Assembly (NCBI RefSeq): GCF_019279795.1
Contig: NC_056744.1
Location: 906,527,071 to 906,591,070 of the forward strand
Direction: 5' to 3'
Length of the DNA: 64,000 nucleotides
Source of the DNA: Protopterus annectens
Lineage: Eukaryota > Chordata > Ceratodontiformes > Protopteridae
Below the pieces are notes generated by a model. It searched no databases and was not told the DNA's origin. It saw only the letters and a list, made by a program, of their open reading frames with translations. A program made the translations under genes and the position numbers. Shown one piece after another: positions 1 through 12,337 of the stretch; within the stretch, counting starts at the first letter, position 1; each line of letters opens with the position of its first letter.

Positions 1-840
1 GGTATATAGATAATCTGCTTTTGAAAAATATTCGGTGCATATCCATTCTCAATCCGATAGAGAGTTTTTAACATGATATTGCGTCCAAATAATTCCAAAC
101 TAATTATTACATCATTTAAATGGGTGGGAGCAGCTGGTACAAAACTTAAACCTTTATTCAACAAAACTTGTTGTTTCATTAACTGGATATTGGAAAGATT
201 AATAAACAAGTTGTCTGTCGTTTGGTCTGCCCATGCTACTCTCTCCATTCCATAGAGTGTCTCCATTTTCTCCTCCCCCTGCTTTAAGACCATATCCACT
301 CGACCTGTCTGATGGCAGAAATTTGTAAAGGATATTTCGGAATGACTGATGATGAACATTAGTATCTTTAAGTTTAGCCCCATGTTAACTTCTGAGTATG
401 AAGATAATGTATGCAGCTCATTATTTCTTGATGACATTTGATCGTGATGCACGATAGTGGAGCTATATTCAGTTCATTCTTCATTGCTGTTGTTATCCTG
501 TTCTAAAACATTTTTCTTATTACTTCCTTTCTCAGTGATTACACTTCCCTTCAACTGCAGCCAAATGAAAATATGGCCATTTTTAAAGTCTCTATAATCA
601 CTTGTCAATTTCTTACACATTACTAATTCTAATTTGGTGTCATACAGTGATATATTCAAATATCTCATCTAATATTGTTTGATAAATATCTTCTATATAT
701 GTTGATTCCTATTCTTGTTGCAGCTTCTCAATGGTCTTAATAAGCTCTTTTTCTATAGGTGCAAAATAATCAATGAGCAGCCTAGTATAACTGAAACTTA
801 ATTCAAGATTCAGGGCTTGCCATTTCCTAACCAAGTTAGG
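1..840 (-). pseudogene. Penelope-like element ORF, N-terminal fragment, running off the left edge
   Basis: Reading the minus strand, a frame open from about 475 to position 1 contains a stretch with NLFINLSNIQL followed by LLNKGLSFVPAAP and LELFGRNIMLKTLYRIEN. The 'LLxKGLxFVP' box after a short 'NLS' motif is typical of the region before the reverse transcriptase in Penelope-like elements. Upstream, in two other frames (474-668 and about 690-840), lie acidic and lysine-rich stretches that look like the continuing N-terminus, so there are at least two frameshifts. The RT and GIY-YIG domains would lie to the left of position 1 and cannot be seen. The Penelope element at 52-55 kb lacks exactly this N-terminal part. 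No promoter or terminal repeat is visible here. Assignment to Penelope is by motif recognition only. Confidence 0.6.
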
Positions 841-1032
841 TAAGGCAAACAGGCAATTAAGAGAACGTATTCAGAAACATGTTAGTGATATTAAGTTGAA
901 GGATGACCAAAATTTGACTCTGTATGACACCTCTCGTGTAGACAACAAGACTATGCACGTCTCATGTAGACAACCTAAATGATGACCAGGATGACACACA
1001 CACATGTATATATATATATATATATATCTATA

Positions 1033-1071
<39 letters not shown>

Positions 1072-1087
1072 TTCTAAATACACACAC

Positions 1088-1140
<53 letters not shown>

Positions 1141-1430
1141 GCCATATAGCCTGCATAGGATAGCCATGTAGGTTACAATCCTGTGCACATTACTCCATCT
1201 GACAGCTCTGTTTTCCTTGTAATTTCCCTCTTGGAGTGTTACAGGTTCTTCTCTTTCGGTATCCGTTGCCATGTCACCATTTGCTGTACCTTGCCAAATG
1301 CCTCTTAGTGTTCTGTGATGTGACAACCTCTTGTCCTGTATACTCAGAAATAACATATACAGTTGTCTGTAGGGAAGTACATTACAGCAGCACATTCTAC
1401 ACATCTGTACAGGAGTATAGTGTTACCAAA
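841..1430. other. Non-coding stretch with a compound microsatellite
   Basis: I see no gene or recognisable element apart from the CA/TA microsatellite in the middle. The apparent coding frame across it is only a translation of TA and CA repeats. Confidence 0.6.
994..1139. repeat. Compound (CA)n/(TA)n microsatellite
   Basis: CA repeats, a long TA tract with a few TC interruptions, a second CA block at about 1,079-1,099 and another TA tract follow one another without unique sequence between them. Such tracts are unstable and their lengths may be assembly-dependent. Confidence 0.95.
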
Positions 1431-1864
1431 TATTTATTTATTTCCTTTTGTTTATTGGGAAAGTCTAATTGGGTACATGGCCTATTTTCAGTGGCGGTCG
1501 GGGAGAAATGCTCCAAAGTAGTTATAGATAACAGAACCGAGGTTTTACAAAGACATTTACATTTATGGTTATCTAATATATGTACCTAACGTCATATAGG
1601 ATAGAGATATTTACATAAATATTTTTTTCTTTTTAAATATATATACCTATAGTAATTTAGGACAGTAAAGCGATCAGAGTGCGGCAAGGTTAGTACAAGA
1701 ATTTCAGTATTAGTATTGGGTAAGAGAGCTAGGGAATGGTTTCAGAGAGTGGGTATAGGAGAAGGAACGTTTAGAAGAGAAAGCAAGAAAGTAGTATGAG
1801 AGGATGAGAAGAGGGGGGCTTATGTGAAGGAACGATGTAAACTTTTATTTGAGCAAAGTAATAT

Positions 1865-2092
1865 TTACCTGGGAATAGTGCCGGTGCATAGCCAGGAGTT
1901 GAATAGGTGAGATTTTAGGTGTTGTTTGAAAGCTGTTGCTTGACAGATAAGGGGATTAAGTTCCAGACTGTTGATGCATAGGGGGAATGGATTTTCCTGC
2001 TGTGTTGTTGGCATAACTCTCAACCTCTTAGCATAAGAAATCTGGACAAAGCCTAAAATAATGGAAGGAAAGATACCCGAAAATAAGGACAC
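1865..2092 (-). pseudogene. LINE ORF2 C-terminal segment
   Basis: The minus-strand peptide contains YAKRLRVMPTTQQENPFPLC, and the continuing text resembles the 'WN-LP-FK-LK' end found after the RT of jockey-type LINEs. A frameshift splits the 'N.LIPLSVKQQL' part from the frame that precedes it. It belongs to the LINE described at 1,431-5,000 and lies about 430 bases before its 3' end. Confidence 0.5.
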
Positions 2093-2639
2093 ATTTTAAA
2101 TATTGCTCTTATAAACTTAGAAGGTTGCTAGAATAACAGATTTTGTATTAGCATGCATTTTCTGAAGGATATGAGTCTGAAACTCAAATGCCTGAAATCA
2201 TTTAGTGACTTCAATGATCATTGATTTGACAGAAACCCACAAATTTTATGAGGAACACACCAAAAACACAAGTCAAAAGTCTGGACAGTTGACAGGTATG
2301 GTTGTTGACGTTTGTTACTTTTAGTAAGAGTTTATCAGCTGAGCAAAGTGATCTTGGAGGATTGTAAAGATGTACAAGGTTATTCAGATATGGACATTTT
2401 TTTTATTGTATATGAGGTTGTGAAAGAAAGGAAGTTGTGAATATGTGAGATAATGAGGTAATTCTGGCCAAATGAGTTATTTAAGGGCAGTGCAGTGGTG
2501 GGTTTTGTGAGTGGATTTGTAGCAAATGTAGGAATTTTGTTATATCATTGCTCAAGTTTATTTTGTTGGCTTACTTGCAGGTTGGAAAGGATATGTGCTG
2601 AGTACAGAAGTGAGGGGAGGAGTAAGGAGGTGGCAATGT

Positions 2640-3650
2640 ATTTTCATGTGTTGTTAGACATATATGCTTTGGGCCCATACCGGAAACCAAGCTTTTGGTG
2701 TGTTTCCTTTACTATGTGCTGAGTATGATATTCAACATTTATATCTTTATCACTGTATACTCTTAGTAGTTTTATTTGTGAGATGAGTTCATTTATGGCG
2801 TTGTTGGCAGAGATGATGGTGAGTGTGTAATTATTGTTTACATGATGTGTAGGAGCAAAAAGAATTTGTTTGAATTTGTTAGGTTTCAAGAAGAGCTAGC
2901 AGTTTGTTAGCCATGAATCTATTGATGTGAAAGCTTCCTTTTTAAAGAGTATTGATGTTTTTTGCCAAGGAAGTATGGTAGAATCGTCAGTGTATTTGGT
3001 TAAGGAGGAATTTCCACATGCCATGTTAGGTTTGTTAATAAAGATAAAGAAGTCAAACAGTACAGAACCTGACATGGAGCCTTGGGGGATACCAACTGAG
3101 ACAGGGAGGAAGAGTGAAATATCACCTAGCTTGTGAACTTTCACAGAGGTAGTTTTGAAACCATTTGTGGGATCTATTGTCAAGGCCTAAATAGCATAGT
3201 TTGTGAAGGAGCACTGAGTGAAAAACAGGTCAAAAGCTTTTAAGAGATCAAGAAAAAGAGCAGACACTAGCTGGCATTCATTCCTTTCAGAGCTGATTGT
3301 GTTGATGAAAGTTAGGAGGGCACTGGAGGTACTATGATGAGGCGGAAACCATGTTGGGATGGTGAGAGTAGGGTATTTTTTGTTATGTATTTTAACAGTC
3401 TTGATTTAATACATTTCTTAAGAATTTTTGAAAGGAGACAAGGATAACCTATAGCTTTTAAGTTCCAGGGAGTGCCCACCTTTGTGCAGAGGCAAGCTAT
3501 AGCATTTTTCCAGAGGAGAGGGACATAGGATTCCTTGATGGGACAGGTCAAAAGGATTGATATTAGGTATGCAATTACTTCAGCTGACATTTTAAGGCAT
3601 TCACTTGGTAGATTATCTGGGGTCAGAGTGGTGGGTTTTCGTTTTTAGAA
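2640..3650 (-). pseudogene. LINE reverse transcriptase remnant
   Basis: Several RT blocks can be read in order on the minus strand. First come the fingers with PDNLPSECLKMSAEVIAYL and NLKAIGYPCLLSKILKKCI, then SPSQHGF at about 3,345-3,365. Near 3,240 is the catalytic block ALFLDLLKAFD, which keeps the first aspartate. The SVGIPQGSMSGSVLF block follows near 3,090, and KYTDDSTI near 2,990 keeps the DD pair. A final SWLTNC..LKPNKFKQILF segment lies at 2,860-2,910. The parts lie in different frames with internal stops, so the enzyme cannot be made from this copy. The motif order and spacing are those of LINE RTs. Confidence 0.75.
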
Positions 3651-4279
3651 GTAATTTTTTTATGGTAGCAGTTCAGACTGGTTGAAGGGTTAGTTTATTT
3701 AAGGAGCTGGATATTTATTAGAGGGGTGACGTATGGTTTGAGAAGAGTTTTTAGTAACTTTGAAACAGACTGGATTTAATACAAGTTAAAGGCATCAGAG
3801 ATTTTTTCTTGATTTTGGAAGACAGTAGGAGATGGTTGGGTGGTGCGACCTGGCTTCAGTAGTTGATTTATAGATGTCAAGAATGCTTTGGGGTTACTAT
3901 AATTTTTGTTCTGAAGTTTTCTAAAGTAGCTTTTTTGTCTATGTTAATGTGACCCTTTGTTTGATTTCTGATTTGTTTGAAGGCCTATAGATTTGTAGGG
4001 CTTTTATTTTTTACCCAGGCCTTCCATGCCATGTCTCTAATCCTTTTGAGTTGCTTTGTGTCTTGCATTAGCCAGGAGACAGGGTTAGCTTTAATGCATT
4101 TTTTTCATAATTAGGGCTAGGTCATTCAGAATGTTTAGAAAGGTATTACTGAATACGGCTACTGCATTTTCCAGCATGTTTTCCAACTGCAGCATTTAAA
4201 GTAGGAGTTGAAGGTTTCTATTTTAAAGTTTGAGACATCATGTACAGTGCTGCAATGGTTTATTTTTTGGATGTTAGAT

Positions 4280-4576
4280 TGCATCGAAGGTGGGAAGATG
4301 GTCATTTAGAGAGTCAGGGAAAATACCTGCTATGGAGATTTTATTTGGGTTTGAGATTACTATCCAGTCAAGTAAAGTTTCTTTGTTATTCTTGATGTTG
4401 CAGTGAATAGGGGTAGTAATTATTTGAGTGAGTCTGTAAAGATTTACAGCTTGTGCTGAGATATCAGAGGAGATGGATAGCCTGTCAATGTTGAGGACAC
4501 CTTGTACTACCTTTCATGGGGGATGTTGATTGATAACTAACAGAAAATTTCTTCCACTGTATAGAGGTTATTTCTG

Positions 4577-4623
<47 letters not shown>

Positions 4624-4970
4624 CAATCCTATACAGTGATTCGTGGAAGTTTAGTTTTGAGTGGTGGCTGTGAGGGTTTCAGTATTACCTATTTGTGGTG
4701 GGTTTTGTGAAGCTTTAGATATTAATTATTGTTATAAAAAATGTATACACTTCTGGCTTGTTTGTGTTGTCTGGCTGTCCTGAATATGTTTTAGTTTGGT
4801 GGGAAGAATTTTGTTGCCTTTGATGTCATTTTTTCACTATGTTTCAGTTATTACCATAATATCTGGGAAGTACTAGGTTAGCCAGGCATGGAGTTCTTGC
4901 AGCTTGCTAGACATACTTCTAATATTTATATGTACAATGGTTAGAGAGGAGGATGTAGGTTGGTGTTTTG
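4280..4970 (-). pseudogene. LINE apurinic/apyrimidinic-type endonuclease remnant
   Basis: On the minus strand near 4,950-4,860 the peptide LTIVHINIRSMSSKLQELHA matches the conserved start of LINE endonucleases, where the asparagine before IRS is catalytic. Near 4,390-4,300 the text ETLLDWIVISNPNKISIAG followed by FPDSLNDHL matches the 'LDLVxTN..G..SDH' end, with the final aspartate-histidine pair present. A TA microsatellite at 4,577-4,622 interrupts the domain, and several frameshifts separate the two ends. The enzyme would nick target DNA to prime reverse transcription. This copy is dead. Confidence 0.6.
4577..4622. repeat. (TA)n microsatellite
   Basis: An uninterrupted TA tract expanded inside the endonuclease region of the old LINE. 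Confidence 0.95.
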
Positions 4971-5000
4971 TGGACTGTTTTTAATAGGAATGTTTGGTGA

Positions 5001-6910
5001 CTGGTCCAGGGTTGGGATGCATGTCACCGCTTATATTTAGTTTAATGACCCTGTGATTATTGTTGGGGAACCATTGTATTTTTACTGTTTTTTTTTTTTT
5101 GTGGTTAATTTAAAATTGGTGTAGTTTGGTGGAGTACGTTATATTTACAAATGTCTGCTGAAGTTATTTTAAATAGGGAGAGAGATATATTGATGGACTT
5201 GTGGTAGAGACTTTGTGGTAGACATTTGGCTGCACTGGTTTTTGGATGGTTGCAGCTTTTTAGTGAGATAAATTGGCATAAGGTTGTGGGATATAAGTAT
5301 TGGAATTATAAATATTTAAGTATTGTAATGTATTCTGTTAATAATACAAGTTAAGTTTCAGGATTCATTTCTGGGTGCCAAAGGCAGTAAGGGGAGTGTT
5401 GGCAAGAAGTATGTTGCTGAGTGACTGCAGTTTGATGTAATGATAGAGCAGTTTTGAGAGCTGGGATAATAGTGTATATATTTACCTTTTTATAAGAGAT
5501 TTAATATGATAAGAGAGCTGTAGAAATAGAAAAGTTAAGTTGCTAAAGGGTAGTGGTATTGCTTATAGTGAGGTAGTGGTGGAATGGTAGGGGGATTGGA
5601 AGTTGGGGGTTGGTAATGAAAAAAGATATAATAAGGGAGATGGGTGGAGATCAGAGGAGAAGGTGTGGTCTGAGAGTTGTAGGGGTGTCTAGGAAATGGA
5701 AAGTTAGAGGGGGAAAGTACAGTGAGTGGTGATTGGTAGAACCTTTTGAGGGGAGGAGGGTGAAGGTATAAGTGAAAATGTAGTGACATGGCTGGGAATT
5801 TGGGATGAGATAGGAGGAGCTGAATGAACCCAAGCAGAGCAAGGGCAAATGGAGCAGGGCCCTTCCATTACCTCAAGGAAATAGACAAGGAAAACAATCT
5901 ATTGGAAGTACAGACTTGTGCTATACTTGGCAATTAAGAGAGGAGGCTTCACTACTGTCAGGTACATGCACAGTGCAAGCTTTTTACTTCTTGATGACTT
6001 AAAAAATTAAATTGGACCATCCAGTTGTATCTGTCCTGAAGTGCACTAGGGTCATAGTTAATAACAGTAGCACAATTTCTCCAGTGATTCTTGCCTAAGT
6101 TAACATTCCTGTTATATTGACATTGTATATGTACTTGCGGAGTTGCAATGCTGATATTGTATGGCATGTATCTGCCTTTCATCACACTTTGTTGAGTGTG
6201 CCACACAGACATGTTCCCCATTCATTTAGTACTGTCATCAATCATATGCACCTCCATCTCTTGCAATGGTTCACAAGAGAGTTTTTCTTCCTTTTCTGCA
6301 GTGAGTCTTTTTGTTAAATCACATGCACATCAGGGACAAATTCAACTGCTCTGGAAGTCAGACTAATGTGCATCAGTGACACATTCAACAATGATGTATA
6401 ACTATCCTGTATTTCTGTGTCTGTGTATATGCATCTGATTCTTGTGTCTTTCATCACATCAGTGGGTTGTACTTCCCCAAAAATTGCACTGTCCATGATT
6501 CTAGGAATTCTGTTATGTTGCACTGTACCACATTACAGGGGAATGCTATCTTCACACGATGTTGTGCCTGTGTGGCTCAATTGACTACTCTTGAGGTGCA
6601 GTACTACAACTTCTCCTTACAGTTGAACATCATGTTTGTGTATGCTGAGTGGGTTCCACACATTCTCAAGCTGTGTACATTATGCATGAGTTAAATGTTG
6701 TATTTGTGTGCCGCTTGCACCTGTTGGCATGATCTATCCTTAAAATATTATGTCACATTGCTGCATGACACATACGCATGTATCACACATTCTTAGCAAG
6801 TCCTCTTAAGGCTTGGTAGTCCACTGAGCATTGTACATGTCTGTTTGCCACCATTATGATGAAACATTTCTTTCAGCACATGGATTTCCATGTATCCCTT
6901 CCCACACATA
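5001..6910. other. No gene recognised
   Basis: This is AT-rich sequence upstream of the old LINE. The first few hundred bases could be its 5' part, and the purine-rich stretch at 5,530-5,830 could be too, but no ORF1 domain is visible. From about 6,100 the text becomes rich in short CATG/ACAT words. Confidence 0.4.
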
Positions 6911-6975
6911 TGTTCATAGGTTCATAGGTTTATACTAGGCTATCTGCCCTAAAGCATTAATAAGCAGCCTAGCTT
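6911..6975 (-). mobile_element. CR1 3'-end fragment
   Basis: Two TTCATAGG units are followed by the conserved CR1 tail text TACTAGGCTATCTGCCCT, which matches the 3' end of the complete CR1 at 10,945. Only the tail is present, as is common for extreme 5' truncation. Confidence 0.65.
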
Positions 6976-9900
6976 TTTTTTGTGGCTTACGCCACCCCTT
7001 ATATGAAAAATACTGTGCCCATACCTTCCCACCCAATGTGGGATTGTTGTCTCCTATATCTGCAGCTATGATGCCTGTTGATATGAGTTTGCATGGCTGT
7101 ACACACAAGTATATTAAATGGCTTTTATGAAGTGTTGATGCCATAATACTTATGACATATTTACTACTCTTGTGTAGTAATATGTTGTGTCTCATTTGCA
7201 CACAGCTATGTATGACATGTAGTTACATGTCTATTTGACAAACAGTGATCATATACTACAGTATATGTAGCAATGCTTAACTGACTATAATCAGTGCCTT
7301 GTCCATGTGATGTGTTAGTGCACACATTACCACATGGACATGTGGTATTCAGCTGCAGACATCACACTACATGTAATCCATATGTCCTGTACCCATGCTC
7401 CACAATGACTATTATGAATTAGATTTTCTGTGCATGACTAGTTACAAAACAACATCTACATTATTGTTTGCACATATGGTATAAGTAGGAGTGGCATGGA
7501 TGCATTCATGTGTGATACATGACTGCACATATTGGTGACAGTTGTGCAGCAAACCTGCAGAAGTTCTTTGTTGTAGTTAAGATTTACATAGATAGCTGAT
7601 ATTTCTTTGCACTGCATTTGTAGTACCATGACACAGGTGTACATTGCCCATGTGTATGTCAATCAATGGTACATGTCACCTTATTTGGCTTGCATGTACA
7701 TCATCATGTCTTCATGATGTCATACGTGATACATTGTTGTACAGTTACTATGCTGTGGCCACAGTAGGGCCACATTACCATATGCATACTGCACAAAACC
7801 ATAATGGAAACTATTGTACATAGGTAGCTGCAGCATATCAGGGATGTTAAACATGTACAGTACAAATGTGTGCATGCAGCAGGCATATTATTGTCCACAG
7901 ATGGCACATGATGCTCTATCAGTTCAGCTGCATTTGTTTGCAGTTTTTAATGTATATGCAGTGATGACTCTCTACTGCAGCAGGAACAATTTTCTGTTAC
8001 CTTGATAGAGCACTAACGGGTATATCTGTAAATTTCAGGGTTGCAATGTGGTTTAGTGGACAGATGCATGCCTCCCAACTGTATGGCTGATGATTCTATC
8101 CAGACTTCTGTCCCTGTGATCCTATATGTGCCTGGATTTGTCTTATTTGCGACATATACCATTTATGTACACATCCAGAACTGCAAACCTAGGACATGTG
8201 TACAGTTACACATATGTATGTCTGTGCCATAGTATCCTTTTTGGACAAGTATTGCTTCATATACCATGCTAGCAATCATTTCTGATTCCCCCTGTTAGGT
8301 AGCAATACATGGTTGACAACATCACAGCAGTGATGTTGTGTGCATTAGTGCATTACTTTATCTATGTTAGCATACTGGTCCATGTGTAAGTTACAACCCT
8401 GCTATATTTTGTTACCTGCCCTTGTCCCCGCCTGTGCATGTACATGTTTATTGTATGTGAGACACATCCCATCCATTTGCATTTACCACCATGTGTGTGT
8501 GTGCTTTGTGGTGTCCTTCATGTTATGTAATTCTTCCTGACCCAATTCTTCTCTAGTATTTTCCAACACATGCTACACATGCCCCTCTGGAACTATTATT
8601 GACTTTCCTTTCTTCTTTGTGCGTCACATTTCTTTACACTCACACAACTTCCATTATCCTATCTTCCCCACTCCTCAGACTATGTGCATTTTGTGTACCC
8701 CCTAACAAATCTCATTCCCCACATAATTTTTAGATACCTGCCTAAAGTAATACTAGTGATCTAACATTGACTTTTTTAATGTCCTCCACTACCCAATGGA
8801 ATCGATAATATTCTAACATTGTACATATCTATATATCTGCATATTGATATGCTTTTATGTACATATCTTGTATGCTATTAATTTTCAGTTGTCTAAATAA
8901 TTCTGATGTCTTTATTTCATGCATTTACTCTCTTTATATAACATACACATACATTTATTTATCATTATTTGCAACATATGTAATTTTATAAAACTATCTT
9001 ATTTCCAAAGAAGACTGCTATTTTTTGAAGTGTTACTTTTAGCATATTGCATGTTTTTTTTGAGTCTTTATAGTTGCAGCTAATTAACAGCCTTTCTGTG
9101 TTCTAATAGAGTGAATGGTGTTTGCCAAAGTGCTAACTCTGCACTGAATCTCATTTATGTATTACATTGCATGGCAGGTTTCTTGCACTGGGCACAGTCC
9201 ATAGGGTTGCACTGATGTTTTGGAATCCGGTCCCAGTATTGCAACAAGACCAACTCCAGCAAGGCATCTAAAAAGTTCTGTCTCTACCCTATTACTGATA
9301 AGTACATGCTTAATAAGGCAAAAAGCAGAAAAAATAACAATACAAATAAAACATACTGACATACGCCCCATAAAATGTCATACAAAATGACATGTGTAAC
9401 ATTCACCACATTTAAAATAAATTTCATTCCACAAAACATAAATGTGACCATCGTAGTTAAAAAATACATAAAAAAGTAGTAACTGAAAAAGAAGAAAAAG
9501 CCTGTAAATACATCCCAGTTTCATAAGGATCTAGGAAGATACAGATATTATTTTCCCAAAGCATCTAAACATTGCCCTTCTAAGACTTCCAGACATCCAT
9601 CCAATCCCTCTGAGAATATCTACCCTATCCCCAAGCACCAAACCCTGTCAATGATCTATAGTTTATGCCTGTGTAGGCCACAAAAACAAAATGTATTTTT
9701 AAGAATTCCACTATTCAACTTAAGAGTCCAACAAACATGATCGCTAAAGATAAATAAAAAAATGAAAAAGTTTCCAAGAAATACAAAAAAAAAACAATAC
9801 CTAAGCTATAACCAAGAAAATAAAATGACTTCCAGTCCAGCTGAAAAACACCACCTGAGCTAAGAAAGCCTTTGCTCATAAAAGACATAACCACAGCAAA

Positions 9901-10240
9901 CTATTAGAAAAAATATGCAAACCCTTTATCCCAGTTGTATCCCAATACGATTAAGTCCATTAATGAGGACTCCACTTAACAGAGGCCAGAAACTGCACAT
10001 TAATGGAATTCAATAAAAACAACTGAAACATAATTAAAGCAGATGAACAATATGTGGGGTTCAGATGTTAGAGATGGATAATGTCTTGCGCTATACAGTT
10101 AGAGAATGAGTCCTGTGCCTTACAGCTTCTTCACTATGACCTGTTAGTTATAGTATTAAATTCAAGTCATGACACTAGGTTTATTCAAATAACAATAACA
10201 ACATTTGTTGGATTGCCTACTTTCTCCTAGGTTTGAACAT
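6976..10240. other. No gene recognised
   Basis: There is no convincing ORF, repeat family or RNA gene. The part up to about 8,600 is unusually rich in CATG, ACATGT and TGCATG words, and short frames there do not resemble known proteins. From 8,600 on it is plain AT-rich DNA. Confidence 0.4.
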
Positions 10241-10425
10241 CAGTAGAGCTAACTGACAACCAGCCCCAAGCTGAGCCATGCTCCTCCTTTCTTCCCTAAC
10301 TCTCAGTAGAGCTATCAATCATCTCCAACCTTAACCAGACTCCTCCTTTCCATCCTAAGTCTTAGTAGAACTGACAGCCAGCCCCAAGATGAACCCCAGT
10401 CTTCCTTTCCACCCTAACTTTTAAG
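10241..10425. repeat. Three tandem copies of an about 60-base unit
   Basis: The core CAGTAGAGCTA / TTAGTAGAACTGA followed by CCAGCCCCAA.CTGA and CTCCTCCTTTC..CCTAACT occurs three times in a row, at about 10,241, 10,303 and 10,363. The units have diverged by many substitutions. No coding potential is evident. Confidence 0.7.
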
Positions 10426-10944
10426 CTTTTGTACCACAACTAGTACCCCATACTTTCCCTTAACCTTCTCCCCTCTAAAAAAAACTCTTCATATCTCAAC
10501 AGCGTCTTAGTACTGTACAAACCACAGTTGTCTAGCTTTAGGCAAAAAACAAAAAAAGTTTTATCAAAATGACTCCTACAAACGGAAAAGATCTACCTTC
10601 CAAAGTTTGAAATGAATAAGAGTCTGCAGACTTTATACATAAATTGTTAGCTCACCTCAAAGACACTTAGTCCTGCAAATGTTGTGATGACCATGGATAG
10701 CTGCTAAGTGCACCGGGTCACATCCTCATTATTTAGTCACAAGATATGGGCAGGAAGACTTTCTTAGATGTGCTAACAAGTATACCGTTTTGTAAAATAT
10801 ATTTCTGAATTTATGCAGATATGTAAGTATATTTTTTGAACATAAGCATAAAGTCTTTAATCTTCATTACTTACCTTTGTGAAAAATGTACCTGATAAAC
10901 CTTAGAAAAGGGACAGAAAGAGAACAGTGTAAGTGGCCCAACCA
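10426..10944. other. No gene recognised
   Basis: AT-rich spacer between the tandem repeat and the 3' end of the CR1 element. Confidence 0.5.
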
Positions 10945-11034
10945 ATAGGTTCATAGGTTGGTACTAGGTTATCGGCCCTAGGGCCTATGCAAGCCTAGCC
11001 ATAACAATTCACTGGATATTTCTTCCCACAATAT

Positions 11035-12052
11035 TTACTTCTCTGGACCCCTGTCGAGCAGGGATACTGACATGATTCCCGGGGTGAATTTCCTATCTCC
11101 CATCCGATAATCAGGGTTCCTTTTGAAGAGGGCCAAGGAGGCGCTCTTCTTGACATGTATGGGCAGTCTACTCCAGAGTATGGGGAGTCTCTGGGTCAGG
11201 AACCTATCCCTCCAGCATGTTTTGTTCATTGTGATGACAAGGTTTAGATCCCTGGAGCGTGTGGCTCTGAGGGATTGGGATTTCTTTAAGTGGAGCATGT
11301 CCAACAGCTCAGGGTTTGACATGGCCTTGTATGTATGCCACAGAGTATAGCTGGAGTTTTTTTAGGCGGTCAGCATATAGCATCTGCTTTAGGCCTGTGA
11401 TTCTTTTAGTGAGGTATTTCTGTGGCCTTTCCAGCTGTTGCAGATGTCTTGTGAGGTACATACCAAACAGGGCATTATACTCTATAATGGCTCTAATGAG
11501 GGATGAGTACAGTGGGCCAATGACCTCCTTTTTTCTGGATGAAAAGCCCTTAGTGATGAGGTGTGCCACATAGAAGGATTTCCTGACTGTTGTGGTGATG
11601 TGGTTATCGAAAGTGAGACCACTGTCCACCTGTGTCCCTAAGTCTCTCATCACACTTTCGATGTTTAGTGTCCTGCCACCTATGTGGTAATTCATGGGTA
11701 CATGTTTTTTTTTCCAAAGGGGATAACTATATATTTCTTGGCATTAAGCTTGAGCCCATGGCTCTGGCACCAGGCATCTGTTTCTGTAAGGCCCTTTTGT
11801 AGAATATCCACATCATTTGGGGATTCAATAATGGCTCTCATTTTGCAGTCATCTGCGAACTTTGTTAGCCAGAGTTCCTTAGTGTTGGCCTGTACTTCAT
11901 AGAAGTAGATGCCAAACAAGAGTGGTCCCAGGACTGAACCCTGAGGTACTCCACTTGTCACTTGTCTGGAGCTGGATTTGGAGTCAGCTACTTTTACAGT
12001 CTTGGTTCTGTCAGTAAGCCAGTTGGCAACCCATCGAGTGACATAGGGATTT
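11035..12052 (-). pseudogene. CR1 ORF2, C-terminal half (RT palm to C-terminus)
   Basis: This half resumes exactly where the 5' half stops. NPYVTRWVANWLTDRTK is followed by SGVPQGSVLGPLLFGIYF and then KFADDCKM, which keeps the catalytic DD pair. The thumb and C-terminal part follow, with WCQSHGLKLNAKK, HLQQLERPQKYL, SLRATRSRDLNLV and PILWSRLPIHVKKS. A frameshift lies in an A-rich tract at about 11,700-11,715 (minus GGAAAAAAAAAC). A second shift near 11,330 breaks the C-terminal part. The comparable copy at 59 kb reads through the first site without the shift, so it is a slippage-type mutation in this copy. It needed the upstream half to act in target-primed reverse transcription. Confidence 0.88.
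12035..12052. repeat. Target-site duplication, 3' copy, of the nested L1-like element
   Basis: The plus-strand text cgagtgacatagggattt matches 19,200-19,217 at 16 of 18 bases. Read on the minus strand, both differences are C-to-T changes in CpG. It abuts the L1 poly(A), seen as a run of T on the plus strand. Confidence 0.9.
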
Positions 12053-12337
12053 TTTTTTTTCAAATAACTTTTTATTTATTTCATAAGAATGAGAAAAAAA
12101 AAAAAAACAAGAACATAGCATGAAGACATGAATAAGCAAGTAAACAAAATACAGATTAATCCTATAAAACATACTAAAGTATATACAATATTTACAAACT
12201 AACTAATGTGCTACCATATAGAGAGATGGATTAGAAGAAGAGAGACATAGTTCTCAGATATATCGGTGTAACTAAAGATTCATCCTGAAGTGTGAGGTAT
12301 ATCCTTATCCTAATCCTAAACAAAGGTGTAAAGTCGG
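12053..12337 (-). other. 3' UTR and poly(A) of the L1-like element
   Basis: After the ORF2 stop, about 270 bases of AT-rich sequence lead to an AATAAATAAA stretch (minus strand, about 12,066-12,078), which fits a polyadenylation signal. A pure A run follows next to the duplicated target. A second A-rich block lies at about 12,092-12,108. Confidence 0.75.

Larger units (their letters stand above)
1431..5000 (-). mobile_element. Decayed non-LTR retrotransposon (LINE) of the jockey superfamily, L2/CR1-like
   Basis: On the minus strand, pieces of one LINE ORF2 can be followed in order. An endonuclease start lies near 4,960-4,860 and its end near 4,390-4,290. A linker follows at about 4,080-3,990, then reverse transcriptase from 3,650 to 2,650 and a C-terminal segment at 2,090-1,865. 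The element ends at about 1,431 in an AAATAAAT-type tail, and the same 3' end recurs at 32,655. Frames change many times and stops are frequent, so this is an old insertion. No ORF1 was recognised upstream of 5,000. The exact clade (L2, Rex/Babar, CR1) cannot be fixed by eye. Confidence 0.72.

Noticed and set aside
871-1404. A 177-codon minus-strand frame with long runs of isoleucine-tyrosine and cysteine-valine
   Set aside because: It is a translation of TA and CA microsatellites with short unrelated ends, not a gene.
5535-5848. Proline/serine-rich minus-strand frames as a possible LINE ORF1
   Set aside because: They are low-complexity purine-rich DNA read in two frames, with no ORF1 domain or start context.
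10241-10425. CRISPR-like array
   Set aside because: Three diverged tandem units without distinct spacers, in eukaryotic-type DNA.
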